This document shows, piece after piece, positions 33,737 to 42,607 of a stretch of 47,523 nucleotides of DNA. The translations under genes were made by a program, and so were the position numbers. The DNA comes from Ruminococcus sp. (GTDB lineage Bacteria; Bacillota; Clostridia; Oscillospirales; Ruminococcaceae), in assembly GCA_017622925.1 (NCBI GenBank), contig JAGAQC010000036.1, forward strand, positions 1 through 47,523, in the 5' to 3' direction. Every line of letters begins with the position of its first letter. Position 1 is the stretch's first letter. The notes below the pieces were generated by a model. That model was given only the letters and a program-made list of their open reading frames with translations. It was not told the DNA's origin and made no database searches.

Positions 33737-34804
33737 TCACTTTCCGCCCGTTGATACGTGGGCGTAATATGCCAAAATAAGCGAAGCGTCCGAGGAATCT
33801 ATCGTTCCGTCTTTGTCAAAGTCGGCAAGCTTTTTCACGCTTTCTGAGAAATTGCCGTTTCCACCCGTGGAAAGCATCGCATACTCTGTCAGCACAAGGG
33901 ACGCGTCGGAAGAATCAACCATGCCGTCGCCGTTGACGTCGCCGAGTATATCTTTTTTCGGAGCTTCGCCGAGGGAGACAAATTTTCTGCCGTATTTTTC
34001 GGCGTATGATTGGGCGGTCGAGTTGTCGTAGCCGTAAATTGCAGCGATCTCGCCGAGCGTACCGTCTAAATCAAAAATTGTGCAATCGGGGTTGAGAACT
34101 GTAATTTCTTGCAGTTCCGCACAATTACCAAACGCACCCAACCCAATTCTTTCAACGCTGTCGGGAATAGTAATTTTCGTCAGTCCTTTGCATTCATAAA
34201 ATGCGCTCTCGCTGATACTTACGACGCTATCGGGAATAACAACATCGCCCGAACATGTCGTGCCGTCAATTAAAATGCCATTTGCGATAACAAGCGGATC
34301 GTCTGCTTGTTTCGCTTTAAGCCACGGAGTACCGATAAAGGCGTTTTCCCCAATTTCGGTAACGCTGTCGGGAATGGTAATTTCTGTCAGATTAGTGTCC
34401 TCAAACGCATAACCCTCAATGATCGTAACGCTGTTCGGTATGGTTATCTGCGTAAGCCACTCACATCTGCAAAACGCACTGCTTCCAATACTTGTAACGC
34501 TGTTTGGTATGGTGACGTTCATCAGATTCTGACAGTCGCCAAATGCAAAAACACCGATACCCGTAACAGGCAAACCGTTGATCTCGGCAGGGATATCGAC
34601 CTCCGTTACCCCTCGTTCACAGTCCGTTATCTTGATGAAGTCCCCATAATTTCTGTAAGTAAGCACGCCCTCTGTATCCTCTGTGTAATCAGCCGCAGAA
34701 GCCGTAATCGCCGCATTATCCGCAGTTTTTCCATAGGCACAGGGCAAAACAGTTCCCATAACGCAAACCGCCGTAACGCCTGCAACAATTCTCTTGATAC
34801 TCAT
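33737..34804 (-). CDS. Secreted LRR_5 protein with dockerin, LRR3
   Basis: 355 aa. The signal peptide belongs to a second subtype shared with LRR4 (AGVTAVCVMGT, KTADNAAITASA). LRR_5 repeats span about 55-265, with one TPWLKAKQADDPLVIANG insert, then a dockerin (DVNGDGMVDSSD, DFDKDGTIDSSD) ending at STGGK. The start is ATG 34804; its ribosome binding site TGAAAGG contains the TGA of ecfA1, so the gap is only 14 nt and the gene is tightly coupled to the transporter ATPase gene. Confidence 0.87.
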   Translation of the reverse strand: MSIKRIVAGVTAVCVMGTVLPCAYGKTADNAAITASAADYTEDTEGVLTYRNYGDFIKITDCERGVTEVDIPAEINGLPVTGIGVFAFGDCQNLMNVTIPNSVTSIGSSAFCRCEWLTQITIPNSVTIIEGYAFEDTNLTEITIPDSVTEIGENAFIGTPWLKAKQADDPLVIANGILIDGTTCSGDVVIPDSVVSISESAFYECKGLTKITIPDSVERIGLGAFGNCAELQEITVLNPDCTIFDLDGTLGEIAAIYGYDNSTAQSYAEKYGRKFVSLGEAPKKDILGDVNGDGMVDSSDASLVLTEYAMLSTGGNGNFSESVKKLADFDKDGTIDSSDASLILAYYAHVSTGGK

Positions 34805-34818
34805 AATAAACCAACCTT

Positions 34819-35664
34819 TCAATTAAATAAATTCATAATAGCCGATACGCATTCTTCCTCTGTTATTATCTCGTTTGATATGTCATAGCCTGCCTTTTTA
34901 AGCTCGTAGGCAAGCTCCGTGACCTGCGGAACGTCAAGACCTATTTTCTTGACCTGCTCCACCTGCGAAAACACAGCTCTCGGGGTATCGTCAAGGATAA
35001 CTCTGCCCTTATCCATTACGACTACCCGTCCGCATTGAGCCGCTTCGTCCATATAGTGAGTTATAAGCACTATTGTAATGCCGTACTCACGGTTCATACG
35101 CTTTATGACCGCCATGACCTCGCGCCGTCCTTGGGGGTCGAGCATGGCTGTAGGCTCGTCAAGAATTATGCACTTCGGCTTCATTGCGATAATTCCGGCA
35201 ATAGCCACCCTCTGCTTCTGTCCGCCCGAAAGCTGCGACGGAGAATGCAGGCGATAATCGTACATATTTACGTCTTTCAGGGCATCGTCAACACGTCTGC
35301 GCATTTCCTCGTATGGAACTCCGAGATTTTCAAGGGCAAACGCCACGTCCTCCTCAACGATAGACGATACTATCTGATTATCGGGATTCTGAAAAACCAT
35401 TCCTGCACGGCAGCGAAGCTCGAAAATCTTATCCTCATCGGCGGTATTTATGCCGTCCACCGTGACTGTACCCGACGTGGGAACAAGTATTCCGTTGATA
35501 TGCTTTGCAAGGGTCGATTTTCCCGAGCCGTTATGCCCGAGTATCGCCGTAAACTCCCCTTCTTTTATAGTAAGGTCGATACCTTTCAGCACTTCGGCAG
35601 GTTCGCTTTCTTCCTCTGTCGGATAGCTGAAATGCAGATTTTTTATTTCAATTATATTGCTCAT
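34819..35664 (-). CDS. ecfA1: ECF transporter ATPase EcfA1
   Basis: 281 aa, full length. Walker [10 protein letters not shown] (43-51), Q-loop [17 protein letters not shown] (the N-P-D form typical of EcfA1), signature LSGGQKQR and Walker [14 protein letters not shown]. With EcfA2 and EcfT it powers uptake of vitamins or metals by S components encoded elsewhere. In most Firmicutes ecfA2 follows directly; here three LRR-dockerin genes (about 4.1 kb) come between. It lies 39 bp after the methyltransferase gene. Confidence 0.95.
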   Translation of the reverse strand: MSNIIEIKNLHFSYPTEEESEPAEVLKGIDLTIKEGEFTAILGHNGSGKSTLAKHINGILVPTSGTVTVDGINTADEDKIFELRCRAGMVFQNPDNQIVSSIVEEDVAFALENLGVPYEEMRRRVDDALKDVNMYDYRLHSPSQLSGGQKQRVAIAGIIAMKPKCIILDEPTAMLDPQGRREVMAVIKRMNREYGITIVLITHYMDEAAQCGRVVVMDKGRVILDDTPRAVFSQVEQVKKIGLDVPQVTELAYELKKAGYDISNEIITEEECVSAIMNLFN

Positions 35665-35703
35665 TTATTTCCTTTCAAGCGGCAGGCGTTCTGAAATATC
35701 AGT

Positions 35704-36567
35704 TTACTTTTCCCATATCGCCGTTGAACCGCACGGCAGGGTCATTCCCGTTGATCTTACGGGCAGACCTATCTCGTCAAAGGTAACGTTTCCGCCGAAT
35801 CTGTCGGTCAGCACGCTGCCGAGGATATAACCCATAACAGACGGCGAAAGTCCCGTTGTATAGCTGTTTATCAGAAAAAACAGCGGCTCGTCCGAAAGAA
35901 CTCCCGAACACAGCTTTACAAGGTCGTAAACGCAGTTTTCAAGCTTCCAGACCTCTCCGCCCGGACCTCTGCCGTAGCTCGGTGGGTCCATTACAACGGC
36001 GTCGTACCTGCGACCTCTGCGTATCTCACGGGCAATGAATTTTTCGCAATCGTCCACTATCCAGCGGATAGGCTTGTCGGAAAGTCCCGAAGCTGCGGCG
36101 TTTTCTCTTGCCCACTGAACCATGCCCTTTGAAGCGTCCACATGGCACACGGAAGCTCCTGCTTCGGCGCATGCAAGAGTAGCTCCGCCCGTGTAAGCGA
36201 ACAGGTTCAGCACGTTTATCTCACGTCCCGAACTGCGTATTTTTTCCGCCATGTAGTCCCAGTTTACCGCCTGTTCGGGGAAAAGTCCCGTATGCTTGAA
36301 GCCCGTGGGCTTTATGTTAAAAGTAAGATTTTTATAATTTACAGTCCAGCCGTCGGGAAGTCTCCTGCGGAACTCCCATTTTCCGCCGCCCTGATTTGAA
36401 CGGTGATAGTGACCGTCGGCTTTGTTCCACAAGGGGTCGGTTCTCTCGGTTTTCCAGATTATCTGCGGATCGGGGCGGACAAGGCTTATATCGCCCCATT
36501 TTTCGAGCTTTTCCCCGTCCGAGGTATCTATTATTCTGTAATCGCGCCAGTTTTCAGCAGTTCTCAA
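35704..36567 (-). CDS. Class I SAM-dependent methyltransferase (RlmI/RlmK-like)
   Basis: 287 aa. The C-terminal Rossmann domain has the SAM-binding motif VLNLFAYTGGATLACAEAGA (about 120-139), DASKGMVQWAREN for the ribose-binding acid, and the catalytic VMDPPSYGRG (about 193-202), a pattern of the rRNA methyltransferase-like family near RlmI. It lacks an N-terminal PUA domain; residues 1-110 are a beta-rich domain with WEFRRRLPDGW. The substrate is probably rRNA but is not proven. It sits 34 bp after the largest LRR gene and 39 bp before ecfA1. Confidence 0.82.
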   Translation of the reverse strand: MRTAENWRDYRIIDTSDGEKLEKWGDISLVRPDPQIIWKTERTDPLWNKADGHYHRSNQGGGKWEFRRRLPDGWTVNYKNLTFNIKPTGFKHTGLFPEQAVNWDYMAEKIRSSGREINVLNLFAYTGGATLACAEAGASVCHVDASKGMVQWARENAAASGLSDKPIRWIVDDCEKFIAREIRRGRRYDAVVMDPPSYGRGPGGEVWKLENCVYDLVKLCSGVLSDEPLFFLINSYTTGLSPSVMGYILGSVLTDRFGGNVTFDEIGLPVRSTGMTLPCGSTAIWEK

Positions 36568-36601
36568 AGTTACAACATCCTTTTTGATAAATCGACATTT
36601 G

Positions 36602-39334
36602 TCAATTATTTTTATTTAAAAAATCCTCGATACTGTCAGTTCCGCCCGTTGATACGTGGGCGTAATATGCCAAGATTAGCGAAGCGTCCGAGGAATCTGT
36701 CATTCCGTCTTTGTTAAGGTCGGCAAGCTTTTTCACGCTTTCCGAGAAATTGCCGTTTTTGCCCGTGGAAAGCATCGCATACTCTACAAGCACAAGCGAT
36801 GCGTCGGAAGAATCCACCATGCTGTCGCCGTTGACGTCGCCGAGCATATCGTTTGTGGAAGTTTCTGAAAACTCATTCAAATCAACCGTATAGAAGTTTA
36901 CGCACTGGTTTTCCTTGTCCGCAACCGCCCATTTAAGCGTATATCCCTCAACTATCGGCTGAACCGAGGTGTCGGAAAGTCTTGCGCCGTAAATAGCCGT
37001 TTCGTGTCTGAGAATGTTTCCGCACTCGTCTGTAACAACATATCTTATGCTGTCGAATTTGCCGTTCCCGAATTTTTCCCAAAGCACGCAGTAAGAGCCG
37101 TCAGCAAGCGTAACGACCTTTGTTTGTCCCGCCTTTTCAGTCTCGTTACATTCAGTGAGCCATATTATGTTATAGTCGGCAGTTTCTCCTGTTTCAACGT
37201 CAACTCGTTCAACGCCTGCAAGGTCCGACGCTGTATCAAATAACGTTTGATCTGTTATTTTTAAAAACACGTCATAATTATTTGTTCTTAAATCCGAGTC
37301 TCCGTAATATTCCATAGACGAGTAAACGCGTTCGGATTTTCCAACTATAGCATAAGTAGTTGCGCTTTTCGCCAAACCGCCCATATGCAGATATGTAGCG
37401 TTTCCGTCTGTTCCGTATGTTCCGCTTGCACTAATAAATATTTTTTCTCCATTACGTGCAATATAATCTGATTCTACTTTATTATCCGATACAAGATAGC
37501 TGTTGAAGTTAATTCCTCTTGGATAGCAGTCTCCTTTTTGAAGTCCTGCAAATCCATAATCTGTTGGAATAAGCGAAACGCCGAACGAATGCGAACCCTC
37601 CCAGTCACTGAATTTTAACAATTTCATAGTATCTTTATTTATTGCAGCAAATTCAGAACCCTGATGATTAAGACCGTCGCCGGAATAAGATTTTGTCCAT
37701 TCTGTATTGAAAAAACAGCCGACTACATTGTCTTTTACAGCCATACTTGCGTTACCGGCATCAAACGGGTACTGCGCGCTTGAAGTTGTTATTGGGATTC
37801 CACATCGTCCGAGAATTTTTCCGTTCAGGTCATATTTCATAATAACAAGATTTTCAGTATTCTTTTCCTTTTCTTCTTCAATAATATCCTCAGAAATACT
37901 ATATCCCCAAAGGACATATAAATTATCGTTCTCGTCAATTGTTGCAGCACCAAACGTAAAGCCGTCGTTTTCAATTTTAACGGGCTTTCTATCCGTATTT
38001 TCGGAAAACAAAGTAATTGAATTTTCTTCTCCGACTATAGCAAAAATGTTTCCTTTACTGTCCTTGCATTCCTGCAATCTATCAACAACGCCCCATGTGT
38101 AGCATGAAGTAGTGTTATCTATTGTGCTGTAGTCAATTTTCGCCTCTACAGATTTTCTTTTAGCAATATTGGATTTATCGGGTTCTGATTCCGTAATGGT
38201 GTAATTCAGTTGTGGTCTTGCCGAGTCCAACGTCACCATTTTTCTGTTGTACTTATTTGCATATTCATGTGCGGTTGAATTTTCGTAGCCGTAAATTGTA
38301 GCGGTATCGCTGATCGTGTATTCTGAATCGTCAATTTTACATATCGGATTCTTAAAGGTGATTTTTGTCAATCCTGTGCAGTCATAAAACGCAAAGTCGT
38401 CAACGTTTTTAACATTGTCCGATACAGTGATCCCTGTCAATCCTGTGCAGCCAAAAAATGCACTCCAACCAATACTTGTAACGCTGTCGGGAATAACAAC
38501 ATTACCCGAGCAGGTTTTACCGTCAATTAACATACCGTTTACGATAACAAGCGGATCATCTGCACGTTTGGCTTTAAGCCATGGAGTATTATAAAACACA
38601 TTACCGCTAATACTTGTAACACTGTCGGGTATGATAATTTCTGTCAAGCTTGTGCAGCCGCTAAACGCACCATTGCATATACTTGTAACGCTGTTGGGAA
38701 TAATAATTCCCGTCATTGCTGTGCAGTCCCGAAATGCACTATCTCCAATACTGGTAACGCTATCGGGAATTACAACATCACCCGAGCATGTCGTGCCGTC
38801 GATTAAAATTCCGTTTACGACAACAATCGGATCTTCTGCCTGTTTCGCTTTAAGCCACGGAGTATCTTTAAATACATTTTGAGCAAAATTTGTAACGCTG
38901 TCGGGTATAGTGATCTTTGTCAGGCTTGTGCAGCCCCCAAATGTATTATTTCCGATACTTGTAACGCCGTTTGGTATATTTATTTCTGTCAGGCTTTTGC
39001 AGCCATAAAACGTTTCAATACCAAAATTTTTAATACTGTCAGGAATAACAATCTCTGTCAGGCTTTCGCAATTTAAAAAAGCCCTACTCCCAATGCTTAT
39101 AACAGGAAGTCCGTCAATCTCGGCAGGAATAACGACTGATGTCGCCGATTCATCACAGTCCGAAATCACAATAGAGCCAATAAATTTTTCGTAGGTAAGC
39201 TGTTCGTATGTTCCCTCTGTATAAGCAGAAGCCGTAACAGCCGCATTATCCGCAGTTTTTACGCCAACATAGGGCAAAAAAGTCCCCATAACGCAAGCCG
39301 CCGTAACGCCTGCAATAATTTTCTTCAAATTCAT
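36602..39334 (-). CDS. Large secreted LRR_5 / beta-propeller-like / dockerin protein, LRR4
   Basis: 910 aa. The signal peptide is like LRR3. LRR_5 repeats (about 60-360) contain two TPWLKAK inserts of the kind seen in LRR2 and LRR3. Residues about 385-830 are different: repeated beta units (NIFAIVGEENSITLFSE, NLYVLWGYSISE, TTYAIVGKSERVYSS, SYCVLWEKFG) suggest a propeller or similar beta fold. A dockerin (DVNGDSMVDSSD, DLNKDGMTDSSD) ends the protein. Start ATG 39334 follows AAGGGTGG. It lies 42 bp after the GlmM-like gene. Function beyond surface display is unknown. Confidence 0.85.
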   Translation of the reverse strand: MNLKKIIAGVTAACVMGTFLPYVGVKTADNAAVTASAYTEGTYEQLTYEKFIGSIVISDCDESATSVVIPAEIDGLPVISIGSRAFLNCESLTEIVIPDSIKNFGIETFYGCKSLTEINIPNGVTSIGNNTFGGCTSLTKITIPDSVTNFAQNVFKDTPWLKAKQAEDPIVVVNGILIDGTTCSGDVVIPDSVTSIGDSAFRDCTAMTGIIIPNSVTSICNGAFSGCTSLTEIIIPDSVTSISGNVFYNTPWLKAKRADDPLVIVNGMLIDGKTCSGNVVIPDSVTSIGWSAFFGCTGLTGITVSDNVKNVDDFAFYDCTGLTKITFKNPICKIDDSEYTISDTATIYGYENSTAHEYANKYNRKMVTLDSARPQLNYTITESEPDKSNIAKRKSVEAKIDYSTIDNTTSCYTWGVVDRLQECKDSKGNIFAIVGEENSITLFSENTDRKPVKIENDGFTFGAATIDENDNLYVLWGYSISEDIIEEEKEKNTENLVIMKYDLNGKILGRCGIPITTSSAQYPFDAGNASMAVKDNVVGCFFNTEWTKSYSGDGLNHQGSEFAAINKDTMKLLKFSDWEGSHSFGVSLIPTDYGFAGLQKGDCYPRGINFNSYLVSDNKVESDYIARNGEKIFISASGTYGTDGNATYLHMGGLAKSATTYAIVGKSERVYSSMEYYGDSDLRTNNYDVFLKITDQTLFDTASDLAGVERVDVETGETADYNIIWLTECNETEKAGQTKVVTLADGSYCVLWEKFGNGKFDSIRYVVTDECGNILRHETAIYGARLSDTSVQPIVEGYTLKWAVADKENQCVNFYTVDLNEFSETSTNDMLGDVNGDSMVDSSDASLVLVEYAMLSTGKNGNFSESVKKLADLNKDGMTDSSDASLILAYYAHVSTGGTDSIEDFLNKNN

Positions 39335-39376
39335 AATAAACCACCCTTTTTTTAATAAATCCGCAAACATATCAAA

Positions 39377-40735
39377 TCAGTCATCGGGAGTATAAAGTCT
39401 TTCGCGTATCGTATCGGCAATATGGAGAGCCATTTTATTTATGGCGGAAAAATCCCTGCCCTCTATGCGTATGCGGATAACAGGCTCTTTCCCTGTCTCA
39501 CGGACGACAACTCGTCCCTCGTCCCCGAGAATGCTCTCGAACTCGTCAATAACGCTTGTTATGGCACGGTCGTTTTTCCAGACCTCACGGTGCTTTTTCT
39601 CTATAGGCACATTTATCATTACCTGTGGAGACTTTTCTATGACAGACGCAAGTCCGCTCATTTTTTTGCCCGAAGCCTTCATAGCCTCCAGCAGACGTAT
39701 TCCCGTAAGCTGACCGTCCGCAGAGGGCGCGTCGTCGGGAAAAATTATATGCCCCGACGGGTCGCCGCCGATACTGAAACCGCATTCGAGCATACGCCGC
39801 ATCATGCTCCGCTCGCCCGTAGGAGCGGACGCCGTACCTATCCCGTTTTCACGGGCAAAACGCAGCAAGCCGAGATTGTTCGCCTGCGTTACAAGAATGG
39901 AATTGTTGCGGAGCGTTCCCTGCTCTCTCATATATCCTGCGCAGGCGGCGATTATCACATCTCCGTCAACCAGCGAGCCTTCCTCATCGATTGCAAGACA
40001 GCGTTCGCCGCCGCCGTCAAAGGCTATACCGCATTGGCATTCGTTCTCCGTCACAAAGGTCATAAGGGAATCTATTCTTGTACTTCCGCTTGAATTTATA
40101 TTAAGTCCGTCGGGAGTATTTCCCATCATCACGACCTCTGCGCCGAGGTCGGAAAAAATGCGTTCCGCTGTCAGCGAGGTACTGCCGTTTGCGCAGTCCA
40201 CAGCCACTTTTATGCCGCTCAAATCGGCAGGAGCGATTTTTTTCAAATGGTCTGTATACTCGTCAAGAGCCGTTTCACAGCGTATCACTCTGCCGTATCT
40301 TCTGCGCTGCTCGGGTTCAAGCTCGTCGGGAGCGTCAAGGATAAGACGTTCCATTTCCTCCTCACGGTCGTCCCCAAGACGGTAGCCGTATGAAGAAAAA
40401 AGCTTTATACCGTTAAATTCCGCGCCCACATGAGAAGCCGTTATCATGATACCGCCGCACGCTTCACGCTGCTTTATATGCCATGCAAGGGCAGGAACAG
40501 GCACTTCCCCCAAAAGCTCCGCGTCAGCTCCTGCCGAACAGATACCTGCGCAGAGAGCCGCTTCGATAGTGTCGGACGAACTGCGCATATCCTTGCCTAT
40601 AAGTATTTTCGTGCGTTTGTCCTTATGCGCCGCAAGTACCTTTGCCGCCGCGCGTCCTATCTGCATTGCAAGCTCGCAGGTAAACTCCGTTACCGCAAGT
40701 CCCCTCATGCCGTTTTTACCGAATATTCGTCCCAT
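39377..40735 (-). CDS. Divergent phosphoglucosamine mutase (GlmM-like) with altered active-site loops
   Basis: 452 aa, close to GlmM (about 450), with the family start MGRIFGKNGMRG. The phosphorylated Ser is kept (S101 in TASHVGAEFNG, usually TASHNP). The metal loop is DGGGER (240-245) where the family has DGDGDR, so the second and third Asp are Gly and Glu. The sugar loop is GGDPSGH instead of GGEQSGH, and the phosphate loop is RETGKEP instead of RPSGTEP. It may be a paralogue with changed or lost mutase activity. The ATG at 40735 is preferred (AGGTG, 8-nt spacing) over 40741; longer readings run through a family B repeat and are rejected. Confidence 0.82.
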   Translation of the reverse strand: MGRIFGKNGMRGLAVTEFTCELAMQIGRAAAKVLAAHKDKRTKILIGKDMRSSSDTIEAALCAGICSAGADAELLGEVPVPALAWHIKQREACGGIMITASHVGAEFNGIKLFSSYGYRLGDDREEEMERLILDAPDELEPEQRRRYGRVIRCETALDEYTDHLKKIAPADLSGIKVAVDCANGSTSLTAERIFSDLGAEVVMMGNTPDGLNINSSGSTRIDSLMTFVTENECQCGIAFDGGGERCLAIDEEGSLVDGDVIIAACAGYMREQGTLRNNSILVTQANNLGLLRFARENGIGTASAPTGERSMMRRMLECGFSIGGDPSGHIIFPDDAPSADGQLTGIRLLEAMKASGKKMSGLASVIEKSPQVMINVPIEKKHREVWKNDRAITSVIDEFESILGDEGRVVVRETGKEPVIRIRIEGRDFSAINKMALHIADTIRERLYTPDD

Positions 40736-40764
40736 AGCCATTACACCTGCCTGTTTTTTTGTCA

Positions 40765-40985
40765 CTGTCTGCAACTTTAGTGGGGGACTCTGTCCCCCAC
40801 ACCCCCTGCCAAAGGGGTGACCCCTTTGGAATCTCTGTTGTCGTAAATTTTCCTGCATAAAGCCTTCTGTGTACATCAAAATCCGAATTCTTATAGCTTT
40901 ATGCAGAAAAATTTACGATATAGGGTTCAAAGAATAACCTTTTGACAAAAGTTATAGGAAACAATATCCACTAAGTTATAGACAG
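40765..40985 (-). repeat. Family B palindromic repeat, copy B3, in the leader of the GlmM-like gene
   Basis: Outer inverted pair CTGTCTGCAACTTTAGTGG (40765-40783) and CCACTAAGTTATAGACAG (40968-40985). On the minus strand it holds a 23-bp hairpin with one mismatch at position 12 (40896-40918 and 40841-40863, TCGTAAATTTT.../...AAAATTTACGA), then the core CGACAACAGAGATTCC (ending 40843) and hairpins AAAGGGG/CCCCTTT and GTGGGGGAC/GTCCCCCAC. It fills the 253-bp gap 40736-40988, where no gene is visible. Confidence 0.85.
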
Positions 40986-40988
40986 TGG

Positions 40989-41441
40989 TTATTTTATTTT
41001 ATATACTGTAAGAACTCTGCAATTCTCAAAAATCTTTTCAGCCGAATCGTAATACTTCTCGGTCGGACAACTGTTGTACCTGTTGTAGACACGTACACGC
41101 TCCCCCTCGTTCACACAGAAAACGGTGTGTATCGAGGATAAAAACGGTCTCCCCGTCCATGAAGAAATAATGAAAGCCTTTGAAGCAGCTGCCGACTTTA
41201 TCCGCATACAGTCAACACCGAAATGCTTCAAGGCTCTCCCGACACAGTAAACGTTGCACCCGAAAAGTCCCAGCAATACGCAGTACCTTCGCATGTACCG
41301 AAGAACGCTCTCAACAGGTCTTTTTATACCGAGGTATTCAAGCGCATTGCATACCGCAATGACCTCGCAGCCGTTGAAGCTCATGGGGAAAAGTCCGTAT
41401 TTAAGCTTTGCTACCTCCCCTAATGCCTGTCCGTTTATCAT
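40989..41441 (-). CDS. Papain/C39-like small protein, possible cysteine peptidase
   Basis: 150 aa, no signal peptide. The pattern FNGCEVIAVCNALEYLG (about 22-38) places a Cys at the start of a helix after an Asn-Gly, as in C39-like and other papain-fold peptidases. SSIHTVFCVNEGERVRVYN (about 105-123) supplies the His strand and a following Asn/Asp turn. These are the expected catalytic elements, but the match is by eye. ATG 41441 has GGAGAG upstream; a longer TTG-started reading overlaps that site. It follows ruvB by 75 bp. It could process a peptide or be a non-catalytic relative. Confidence 0.5.
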   Translation of the reverse strand: MINGQALGEVAKLKYGLFPMSFNGCEVIAVCNALEYLGIKRPVESVLRYMRRYCVLLGLFGCNVYCVGRALKHFGVDCMRIKSAAASKAFIISSWTGRPFLSSIHTVFCVNEGERVRVYNRYNSCPTEKYYDSAEKIFENCRVLTVYKIK

Positions 41442-41467
41442 ACCGCTCTCCAACTCCGTTTACGCAG

Positions 41468-41497
41468 AGGGGACGGGGCGATAAGCCGACGTCCCCT
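41468..41497. repeat. Solo hairpin related to the nested module of repeat B1
   Basis: AGGGGACG (41468-41475) pairs with CGTCCCCT (41490-41497). The loop GGGCGATAAGCCGA resembles GGGCGGTTAGCCAG in copy B1 (97-110). It lies between ruvB and the C39-like gene and has no following T run, so it is not an obvious terminator. Confidence 0.5.
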
Positions 41498-41516
41498 TAA
41501 AAGATTTTCGTGCGAT

Positions 41517-42575
41517 TCAAAAAGTAAGCTGCCCGTCGTCCTTGGGCGTACCCTGCTCGGGAGCTTTTATCCCGAGATGTTCGTATGCAAGACGTGTGGC
41601 GACACGTCCCCTCGGAGTACGTCCCAGAAAACCGAGCTGCATAAGAAACGGCTCGCATATATCTTCGAGCGTTACCGATTCTTCGCCTATCGCCGCCGCA
41701 AGCGTTTCAAGACCGACAGGACCTCCGCCGTAGCCCTTGATTATCATTGTGAGCATACGCCTGTCAAGGCTGTCAAGTCCCAGTCCGTCTATTTCAAGGC
41801 GGCTAAGAGCTATCGAGGCTATCTCCTTTGTAATACAGCCGTTGCCCATAACGTCGGCAAAATCTCGCACACGCTTCAAAAGTCTGTTGGCAATTCGTGG
41901 CGTACCTCTTGCACGTCCGGCGATCTCCTCAGCTCCGTCGCCCTCGCAGGGAATACCGAGTATCATCGCGCTCCTGCGGATAATATCCGTAAGCTGCTCC
42001 TTATTGTAAAGCTCCAGACGTTCGATAACGCCGAAACGGTCTCTTAAAGGCGCGGAAAGCTGTCCTGCGCGGGTAGTCGCTCCGATAAGCGTAAACGGCT
42101 TCAGATCCATGCGTATCGACCGCGCGGACGGACCTTTTCCTATGATTATATCTATCACCCTGTCCTCGAGAGCAGGATACAAAAGTTCCTCGACAGGACG
42201 TGAAAGACGGTGTATCTCGTCAATGAAAAGCACGTCGTTGTCGTTAAGACCTGTCAGGAGCGAAACAAGGTCGCCCGGCTTTTCAATGGCAGGTCCTGTA
42301 GTTACTCGGAGATTCACTCCCAGTTCATGAGCAATTATGGAAGAAAGCGTGGTCTTTCCCAGACCGGGAGGTCCGTAAAGCAAAACGTGATCGAGAGGTT
42401 CTCCCCTGCCCTTTGCCGCCTTGATGTATATGGCTATTTTCTCCTTGACCTTCTCCTGACCGATGTATTCATGAAGGCTTTGAGGGCGCAGGCTGACCTC
42501 GGCGTCCCCGTCCTCAACGGTATTCTCGGGAGAAACGACCCTCGGTGCAAACTCCATTTCTTCTGTGTGTATCAT
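41517..42575 (-). CDS. ruvB: Holliday junction branch-migration ATPase RuvB
   Basis: 352 aa. AAA+ motor that drives branch migration on the RuvA-bound junction. Walker [10 protein letters not shown] (about residue 60), Walker [12 protein letters not shown], sensor 1 [18 protein letters not shown] and the C-terminal winged helix with FLGRTPRGR. Start ATG 42575 follows GGGGG with 6-nt spacing; an earlier in-frame TTG overlaps that site. It is separated from ruvC-ruvA by a family A repeat and sseB, but remains on the same strand. Confidence 0.97.
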   Translation of the reverse strand: MIHTEEMEFAPRVVSPENTVEDGDAEVSLRPQSLHEYIGQEKVKEKIAIYIKAAKGRGEPLDHVLLYGPPGLGKTTLSSIIAHELGVNLRVTTGPAIEKPGDLVSLLTGLNDNDVLFIDEIHRLSRPVEELLYPALEDRVIDIIIGKGPSARSIRMDLKPFTLIGATTRAGQLSAPLRDRFGVIERLELYNKEQLTDIIRRSAMILGIPCEGDGAEEIAGRARGTPRIANRLLKRVRDFADVMGNGCITKEIASIALSRLEIDGLGLDSLDRRMLTMIIKGYGGGPVGLETLAAAIGEESVTLEDICEPFLMQLGFLGRTPRGRVATRLAYEHLGIKAPEQGTPKDDGQLTF

Positions 42576-42607
42576 AAATGCCCCCAAACTTCAAAATATT
42601 TTACAAA

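Noticed and set aside
40736-40879. N-terminal extension of 48 residues for the GlmM-like protein
   Set aside because: It translates a family B repeat and bypasses the AGGTG site before MGRIFGKNG, where the family normally starts.
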